Assembly: GCA_050701635.1 (NCBI GenBank) | Contig: JBOGDF010000153.1 | Coordinates: forward strand, 1-12,571 | Direction: 5' to 3' | Length of the DNA: 12,571 bases | Source: WHSM01 sp050701635 | GTDB lineage: Bacteria; Actinomycetota; Actinomycetes; Mycobacteriales; Micromonosporaceae | The notes under the pieces: model-generated | Seen by the model: the letters and a program-made list of their open reading frames with translations, nothing else | Databases searched by the model: none | What the model was told of the DNA's origin: nothing | Shown: in pieces, positions 1 to 5,067 of the stretch | Numbering within the stretch: the first letter of the stretch is position 1 | Layout: every line of letters begins with the position of its first letter | Position numbers and translations under genes: made by a program

Positions 1-1
1 G

Positions 2-277
2 CCACCCGCGGCGGACCCACCCGGCGGTGGTGTGCTCGGCGGTGCGCCCGATGTCCGCCGTCCGGAAGCCGGGTCGGCGGCGCCGTCCGTACCCCCGCGT
101 GATCCTGAGGTGGCACCCGTACCGCCGCCGGTGACCACGCCCCCGACCACGCCGGCACCGCCGGACCGTTGGTGCCCCAGCGCGATGACCTGGCAGCTCG
201 GCCGCTGCACGCTGCGCATCCCGCGCCCGAAGCTGCCGCAGCCGACCCTGCCGCGACCCGCGATCCCACGCCGGTAG
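2..277 (+). CDS. Proline-rich C-terminal part of an unidentified protein (5' end outside window)
   Basis: The frame is open from the left edge to a TAG at 275-277, so this is probably the 3' end of a gene starting outside the window. The visible 91 residues are dominated by Pro, Ala and Val (for example APVPPPVTTPPTTPAPP) and end in a basic tail with PRPKLPQP. A short segment holds two Cys and a Trp (CPSAMTWQLGRC). Third codon positions are strongly GC, as expected of real coding sequence here, but proline-rich GC-rich DNA can mimic this. No domain is recognisable. A GTG at 32 is a possible internal start, but nothing resembling a ribosome binding site precedes it. The function is unknown. 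Confidence 0.5.
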   Translation, partial: PPAADPPGGGVLGGAPDVRRPEAGSAAPSVPPRDPEVAPVPPPVTTPPTTPAPPDRWCPSAMTWQLGRCTLRIPRPKLPQPTLPRPAIPRR

Positions 278-334
278 CCTCCAGCCGCGCTCCGGTGTCG
301 GCGAGGATTTGACCTGGTACGGCAGGATGACCCG

Positions 335-1276
335 GTGGGGTCGTACGCGCAGGCAGGACCGACGTGGGGGATCGACGGCCCCACATTCCTCCTGGTGTAC
401 GCCGTGCTTGCCGGCGTCAGCCTGATCGCAGTGGCGATGCTGCGCCAACGCGCGCTCACCACAGTCGCGAGGCGTGACCCCACCACGCCGCGGACCCTCC
501 GGCCGACCAGCGTCGCGTACCTCGCCGGGGGCGAGGAGTACGCGATCGTGGTCAGCCTTGTGATGCTGCGATGCACCGGGTCGGTCGCCGGTAACGAGTC
601 TGGGGAGCTGGTCAGCAGCGGCGATGCCCCTGCCGGCGCCAGTCGTCTGGAGCTCGCGGCCCACCGTGCCGTACGGGAGGGTGCGACTACCCGCGACCAG
701 GTGTGGCGGCACAGCGCCGTATTCGCCGAGCTGGCCGGTATCCGGCGCCGTCTTCGCAAGCGGGGCCTGCTGCTGTCGCAGGCGGCGCGACGCCGCGCGC
801 GACTGGCGTCACTCTGGCTGCTGCCGGTCATCTGCCTGGGCACCGCACGTGCCGTCGCCGGAATCCTCAACGGCCGTCCCATCGGTTTCCTGGTCGCTCT
901 GATTCTGGCAACACTCGCGGTGGGCCTCTATCTGGTCCGCACGCCGGCCGACGTCACCCCCGCAGGTCGCAGAGTTCTGGACGACCTACGAGCTGACAAC
1001 TTCCGCTTGAGCCCGAAGTGGTCGCCGGCGTTGGCGACGTACGGGCCCAGGGCGACCGGTCTCGCCGTGGCGCTGTTCGGAGGTGCCGCCCTCATGCACG
1101 CCGATCGTGATGTCGCCGAGGCATCGGGCGGCGCCCTGTCCGGTGGCTTCGGAGGCGGCCACCACGATCTCCCCTTCGGAAACCTCAGCAGCGTCGGCCC
1201 CTACGCGCCCGGAAGCTACGGCGGAGATCTCGGCGGCGACCTCGCGGGTAGCGACCGACGCGGATGCGGCGGGTAG
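335..1276 (+). CDS. TIGR04222-type multi-pass membrane protein
   Basis: The 313-aa product begins with the family-typical WGIDGPTFLLVY segment running into a first membrane helix (about residues 16-36). The SVAYLAGGEEYAIVVSLVML block (59-78) is the other hallmark of TIGR04222 proteins, which are common in actinomycetes and have no established function. A charged cytoplasmic-looking region (about 100-155) precedes helices at about 156-178 and 183-201 and a fourth at about 238-256. The C-terminus (265-313) is Gly/Ser-rich and ends RRGCGG. Many relatives end in a Gly/Cys-rich tail; this one has only one Cys there. The GTG start is chosen because AGGA lies 7 bases upstream (324-327) and the WGI block follows directly. 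Family assignment is from remembered motifs, not a search. Confidence 0.8.
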   Translation: MGSYAQAGPTWGIDGPTFLLVYAVLAGVSLIAVAMLRQRALTTVARRDPTTPRTLRPTSVAYLAGGEEYAIVVSLVMLRCTGSVAGNESGELVSSGDAPAGASRLELAAHRAVREGATTRDQVWRHSAVFAELAGIRRRLRKRGLLLSQAARRRARLASLWLLPVICLGTARAVAGILNGRPIGFLVALILATLAVGLYLVRTPADVTPAGRRVLDDLRADNFRLSPKWSPALATYGPRATGLAVALFGGAALMHADRDVAEASGGALSGGFGGGHHDLPFGNLSSVGPYAPGSYGGDLGGDLAGSDRRGCGG

Positions 1277-1289
1277 AGCCGCCGCGGCT
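1277..1289 (+). terminator. Short GC hairpin after the TIGR04222 gene (weak candidate)
   Basis: Immediately after the TAG stop, AGCCG-CCG-CGGCT can form a 5-bp stem with a 3-base loop. No T-run follows. Such stems are frequent by chance at this GC content, so this is only a possible terminator. Confidence 0.25.
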
Positions 1290-1370
1290 GGTGGAGACGG
1301 GGCTGAGGACTCGGCGGGAATCCGGCGATGATTGGCAGGATCCCTGCGGCGGTACGGGGGCCGCGCCGGC

Positions 1371-1382
1371 TAGCTTTCGGGC
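1371..1382 (+). promoter_or_regulatory. Candidate -10 element of a leaderless rhodanese transcript
   Basis: TAGCTT (1371-1376) fits the TANNNT actinobacterial -10 consensus and is followed by exactly six bases before the ATG at 1383, putting the predicted first transcribed base on the A of the start codon. No purine-rich ribosome binding site precedes the ATG, which fits a leaderless mRNA. No good -35 is present at 17-18 bases spacing; TTGGCA at 1332-1337 is too distant. Inference from spacing only. Confidence 0.4.
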
Positions 1383-1796
1383 ATGACGCTCTCCACTGTC
1401 TCCAGCGCGGTCAGCGCCGTCCCCGCGGCGTCCTCCGAGGCGGCGTACGCGCACTTCGCGGCGCTGCTGGCGTACGAGACGGACTGCTGGGACGTGCACG
1501 ACGCGTACGCCCGGGACGTGGTCGACTTCGTGCTGCTCGACGTACGCAGCCCGGAGCTGTACGCCGCCGGCCACGTACCGGGGGCGGTGAATCTGCCGCA
1601 CGGGCGGATCGTGGAGCGGAACTTCACCGCGTACCCGCCGGAGACGGTGTTCGTGGTCTACTGCGCCGGCCCGCACTGCAACGGCGCGGACAAGGCGGCG
1701 CTGCGGCTGGCCCGGCTCGGCCGCCCGGTGAAGAAGATGATCGGCGGCGTCACCGGCTGGCTCGACGAAGGCTTCCCGCTGGCCACCGCAGGCTAG
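1383..1796 (+). CDS. Single-domain rhodanese-like protein
   Basis: The 137-aa product is one rhodanese domain preceded by about 45 mostly helical residues. It shows the usual LLDVRSPELYAAGHVPGAVNLPH segment (51-73) and an active-site loop CAGPHCNGADKAA starting at Cys94. GGVTGWLDEGFPL (121-133) is the usual C-terminal signature. Cys94 would carry the persulfide sulfur; Cys99 lies in the same loop. No signal peptide is seen, so it is probably cytoplasmic. The sulfur donor and acceptor cannot be told from the sequence. The start is the only ATG consistent with the domain, and the mRNA looks leaderless. The TAG stop is part of the CTAG flanking the MITE-like element, so the insertion did not change the protein. 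Confidence 0.9.
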   Translation: MTLSTVSSAVSAVPAASSEAAYAHFAALLAYETDCWDVHDAYARDVVDFVLLDVRSPELYAAGHVPGAVNLPHGRIVERNFTAYPPETVFVVYCAGPHCNGADKAALRLARLGRPVKKMIGGVTGWLDEGFPLATAG

Positions 1797-1958
1797 GGTC
1801 TGTCCTGTAGATCTTCAGTCGGCTGCGACAGGCACCAGACGACGACCGGCGGCGTTGGAGAACCGCCCGGATACAACACCGGTATCCGGGCGAACCTCCG
1901 CCTTGCCGGATCGCCGCCTGGCACCTGTCTCGCTCGACCAAGATCCACAGGACAGACC
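1797..1958. mobile_element. MITE-like near-palindromic element (162 bp) with CTAG flanks
   Basis: The outer ends are inverted repeats. Positions 1793-1815 match the reverse complement of 1940-1962 at 22 of 23 bases, the single mismatch being at 1809/1946. The element core begins GGTCTGTCCTGT. Both sides carry CTAG (1793-1796 and 1959-1962), readable as a CTAG duplication with GGTCTGTCC termini, or as a TA duplication with GGGTCTGTCC termini; the sequence cannot separate the two. Similarity between the halves continues inward with mismatches to a perfect central hairpin. There is no transposase ORF, so it would depend on a transposase elsewhere. Ends and target resemble IS5-family (IS427-like) elements of actinomycetes; that link is from memory. 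Removing the core and one CTAG restores an unbroken GGCTAGTCACGG at the gene end. Confidence 0.8.
1864..1892. repeat. Perfect central hairpin of the MITE-like element
   Basis: CGCCCGGATAC (1864-1874) and GTATCCGGGCG (1882-1892) are perfect complements separated by a 7-base loop. The hairpin centre (1878) coincides with the centre of the whole element (1877.5), so the full insertion can fold as one long imperfect hairpin in DNA or in the rhodanese mRNA. It may act as a transcription terminator for the rhodanese gene and for the convergent gene ending at 2011. Confidence 0.8.
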
Positions 1959-2010
1959 CTAGTCACGGCTGCCCGCCGAAAGCCGGAGGCTGGTCGCGGC
2001 CCGGCAGAGG

Positions 2011-3258
2011 CTAGTCGCGGCCGCGGCGGGCGCGGTCGGCGAGCACCCACTTCAGGACCGCGTCCTCGTCCATCGGGTCCACGCCGTCGGCCACCATCCG
2101 GGCCAGTACGTCGGTCACCGGCTCGCCCAGCGCCTGGCCCGCCATCAGGTCGGTGTACGGCACCACGTACTCGGTGATCGCCTGTTTGGTGGCGGCGATC
2201 GCGGTCGCGGGCTGGCCGCGTACCCGCCCGGCGAAGGTCACGTACGCGTCCAGCACCTCCGGCAGCCACGGCGCGGCGCGGTGGCCGGGGGCGACCTGCC
2301 GCGGCATCCACGTGATCATGAAGAGCTCCACCGCCGTCGGGCTCCAGCGCAGCGGGTCGCCGGCGTTGTCGTCGCACGCGAAGTCGATCGCGGCGCGCGC
2401 GCCCCACGCGATCACCTCCTGCGACGGCGGCTCCGGGGCCGGGGCCCCGCCCGCGCCGACGTACGCCGCCTCGGGTGAATCCAGGAAGGCGGCCACCACG
2501 GCGTCGCGGTCGGCGTCGCTCAGCACGGCCGGTCGCGGCGTCGGCTCACCTTCCGGGAGTACGCGCAGCCGCGCCAGCGCGAACCCGCGATCCTCCTGGT
2601 ACGAGTCGCTGTACGGCTGGGCCAGCTCGTCGGTCTGCGCCAGGTACGCCGTCACGTCCGCCCGCAGCCGCCCGGGCTCCACCGACTCGATGGTCAGATC
2701 AGCGGAGTCCTGCGCCGCCTCCGCCTGCCAGGAGGCGACCACCTGGGTGGCCGGCACCCCGATCGAGACCTCCTTGCCGCAGCCGAGGTTGTGGTCGAGC
2801 AGGTACGACACCGCGTGATCCGGCCCGCCCCGCTCGGGATCGTCGTAAGCGAAGGTGGCCACGTACTGGGTCTGGTCGCCGTAGTTGTCGCGTACCGCCC
2901 AGGTGCCGGTGCAGGTCACGGCGCCGGCGGCGGCGATCCAGTCCGGCGTCGCCGCCTTGCCGGTGGGGGCGGTCACCAGGTCCGGGTGCAGTGCGGCGAG
3001 CCCGGCCCGTACCGCCCGCGCCTCCGGGGTACGCCGCTTCGCCAGGTAGCGGCCGAAGTCGGTGACGAACTGGCGTACCGCCTTCGGACGGTCGCGGTCC
3101 GCGGCGGCGTACACCCCGCCGAGCAGTGCCGAGACGGTCAGCTCCGCGTCGAGCGCCAGCGGCATCGCGGCGATCGGCGAGGCTTCCTTCAGGATGGCGG
3201 CGTACACCAGGTCGGTGGGGCTGGATTCGGGCTGTCGGCGTCGCGGCTCGGACGGCAT
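2011..3258 (-). CDS. Uncharacterised 415-aa actinobacterial protein
   Basis: No known domain was recognised. The product is soluble-looking: no signal peptide or membrane helix, acidic overall, and rich in Trp-containing motifs. Distinctive segments are TCTGTWAVRDNYGDQTQYVATFAYDD in the first third (interrupted here only for description: TCTGTWAVRDNYGD then QTQYVATFAYDD), YLLDHNLGCGKEVSIG, and RAAIDFACDDNAGDPLRWSPTAV near residues 290-310 (listed as RAAIDFACDDN and DPLRWSPTAV). These uneven, polar, conserved-looking blocks argue for a real structured protein. It starts at ATG 3256-3258 with a poor GGGTGG upstream and ends at TAG 2011-2013, convergent with the rhodanese and 52 bases beyond the MITE-like element. 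It is separated from the upstream GTPase operon by a strong palindrome, so it probably has its own promoter in 3259-3326. The function is unknown. Confidence 0.8.
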   Translation of the reverse strand: MPSEPRRRQPESSPTDLVYAAILKEASPIAAMPLALDAELTVSALLGGVYAAADRDRPKAVRQFVTDFGRYLAKRRTPEARAVRAGLAALHPDLVTAPTGKAATPDWIAAAGAVTCTGTWAVRDNYGDQTQYVATFAYDDPERGGPDHAVSYLLDHNLGCGKEVSIGVPATQVVASWQAEAAQDSADLTIESVEPGRLRADVTAYLAQTDELAQPYSDSYQEDRGFALARLRVLPEGEPTPRPAVLSDADRDAVVAAFLDSPEAAYVGAGGAPAPEPPSQEVIAWGARAAIDFACDDNAGDPLRWSPTAVELFMITWMPRQVAPGHRAAPWLPEVLDAYVTFAGRVRGQPATAIAATKQAITEYVVPYTDLMAGQALGEPVTDVLARMVADGVDPMDEDAVLKWVLADRARRGRD

Positions 3259-3326
3259 TCGGCCACCCTACGCCGCAGGCTCAGCCGGCGTGACCTGAGA
3301 CCTCGCGCGCAGCAGCTCGACCAGGG

Positions 3327-3386
3327 CCCATGATCATGGGGCCCTTCACGCTGTCATGACGACAAGAAGGGCCCCATGATCATGGG
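3327..3386. terminator. 60-bp near-palindrome, probable terminator of the GTPase operon
   Basis: Perfect 21-base arms (3327-3347 and 3366-3386) flank an 18-base centre that itself contains the palindrome GTCATGAC (3353-3360), centred exactly on the same axis. Each arm also holds the self-complementary CCCATGATCATGGG (right arm 3373-3386) and a GGGCCC. The structure begins 11 bases after the stop of the second GTPase gene, where a terminator is expected, and lies about 70 bases before the next gene in the same direction. No T-run is present, which is normal for actinomycete hairpins. It could instead be a dispersed repeat. Confidence 0.65.
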
Positions 3387-3396
3387 GTACGCAAGA

Positions 3397-5067
3397 TCAG
3401 TGGTCGCCGCGGGCGGCGGCCAGCGCGTCGCGCGCCTCGGCGTACGCGTGCAGCTCGCCGCGGATCGGCGCCACCACCCGCTCCCGCGCCACCGCGGCGA
3501 CCGCGGCACGGAGGGTCTTCTCGGCCCGTACGCCGAACCGCCGCGCCGACCCGTACACCAGGCGGCGGGTGAGCGCGGCCATGAACAGGCCCAGCACCAC
3601 ACCGCCGACCAGCAGGATCGTGGGGATCGGCAGCATCCCGACCGTGGGGATCGGGATCTCCGGCATCGCGAAGAACAGCATCGCGACCCGGGCCAGCAGC
3701 CACGCCGCACCGACCGCCGCGCAGCCGAAGAACAGCCACTGCAGCGCGTTCACCGCGCGCCACCAGAACGGCGTGTGGTGCGCCCCCAGGTCGGTCTCGG
3801 AGACCACCTTGTCCAGCTCGTCGGGAAGTGAGTCGGCGTGGGTACGCGCCACCGCGGTGATCGCCTCGGGCCACGGCTCGGGTAGCCCCTCGGAGACCTG
3901 GTCGGCGAGCGCGCGTACCGCCAGATCGACCTGGGAACGCTGCGCCGCGCTGGGCTCGGCGACGCCGTGCCGGGCCCGGCCGTTGCGGTTGCCGGCCGGC
4001 AGCGAGACGCCGGCCTTGGCGGCCAGCCGGCTGATCGGATCCGGGCGCAGCTTGGCGAACCAGCGCCCGATCGGCCAGCGGGTGGCCCGTACGCCCCGGT
4101 GCCGGTACGTGGCGGCGGCGACCGACGCCACCGCGCCCACCCCGGCGCTGTCGCCGAGCTTGGTGGCGAGGGTGTTGACCATCGCGCGGTCCACCGAATC
4201 CTCGGCGACCTCGTGGCCCACCAGGTGCTCCACCGACGACACCGCGGTGTCCATGTCGCCGGCCAGCCGCTGCAGCGTGGCCTGCCGGGCGGCGACCGTG
4301 TCGGCCAGCAGGTCGCGGAGGTCCCCGACCCCGGCTCCGGTGGCCGCTGAGGTGCCGAGCAGCCGTACGCCCTGCAGGCCGTCCTCGTCCAGCAACCGCC
4401 GTACGTCGGTCAGGCACCGCTCGGTGTCCTCTGTGGAGAGCCGGTCGATCTGGTTGAGCACCACCACGGTGACCGCCCGGTACGCCGTCAACCCCTTCAG
4501 GTACCGCTGGTGCACCACGGCGTCGGCGTACTTCTGCGGATCGAGCACCCAGATCAGCAGGTCCGCCAGGCCGGTGAGCCGGTCGACCTCGAGGTGGTGG
4601 GTGACCTCGACCGAGTCGAAGTCGGGCAGGTCCAGCAGCACCAGCCCGCGCAGCGCCGCCTCGGCTTCGCCGTCCAGCACGGACTCGCGGGCGATCTGGT
4701 GTCGTTTCGGGATGCCCAGCCAGTCCAGCAGCTCGGCCGCGCCGGACGGATTCCACACGCAGGCGTGGGCCGCACTGGTGGTGGGGCGGCGGAAGCCCAC
4801 CCGGGACAGCTCCAGCCCGGACAGCGCGTTGAACAGGCTGGACTTGCCACTTCCGGTGGCCCCGGCTAGCGCCACCACGGTGTGGTCGCGGGAGAGCCGC
4901 AGCCGTTCCCCGGCCCGGTCCACCACGGCGCGGGCGGTGCTGAGCCGATCCACCGGCACCCGGCCCGACACGACCTTGAGCAGCCGGCGCAGCCCGTCGA
5001 CCTGCGCCAGCAGGCCGTCGGCCTCCACCGGGCGGGCAGCGTCCCGGTCGCGGGCGAGCAAGCTCAC
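3397..5067 (-). CDS. Dynamin-like membrane GTPase, second gene of a pair (DynA/DynB-like)
   Basis: The 556-aa product has a complete G domain: P-loop GATGSGKSS (69-77), a switch-I Thr in RRPTTS (93-98), G3 DLPDFDS (146-152), G4 NQID (205-208) and a G5-like TSAATG (239-244). A mainly helical middle follows, then two membrane helices (about 440-467 and 480-500) around a short MPEIPIPTVGMLPIP loop, and a basic then helical tail. GTPase plus helical bundle plus paired C-terminal membrane segments is the layout of bacterial dynamin-like proteins. In Streptomyces two such proteins, DynA and DynB, are co-encoded and stabilise FtsZ rings at sporulation septa; orthology here is inferred from pairing and architecture. 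The GTG start overlaps the upstream stop as GTGA, indicating translational coupling. Older annotations may call it an ABC transporter or YfjP-family GTPase. Confidence 0.85.
   Translation of the reverse strand: MSLLARDRDAARPVEADGLLAQVDGLRRLLKVVSGRVPVDRLSTARAVVDRAGERLRLSRDHTVVALAGATGSGKSSLFNALSGLELSRVGFRRPTTSAAHACVWNPSGAAELLDWLGIPKRHQIARESVLDGEAEAALRGLVLLDLPDFDSVEVTHHLEVDRLTGLADLLIWVLDPQKYADAVVHQRYLKGLTAYRAVTVVVLNQIDRLSTEDTERCLTDVRRLLDEDGLQGVRLLGTSAATGAGVGDLRDLLADTVAARQATLQRLAGDMDTAVSSVEHLVGHEVAEDSVDRAMVNTLATKLGDSAGVGAVASVAAATYRHRGVRATRWPIGRWFAKLRPDPISRLAAKAGVSLPAGNRNGRARHGVAEPSAAQRSQVDLAVRALADQVSEGLPEPWPEAITAVARTHADSLPDELDKVVSETDLGAHHTPFWWRAVNALQWLFFGCAAVGAAWLLARVAMLFFAMPEIPIPTVGMLPIPTILLVGGVVLGLFMAALTRRLVYGSARRFGVRAEKTLRAAVAAVARERVVAPIRGELHAYAEARDALAAARGDH

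Noticed and set aside
1750..1941. 63-codon minus-strand frame across the MITE-like element
   Set aside because: It starts inside one terminal repeat and runs into the rhodanese gene, with no ribosome binding site and no transposase motif.
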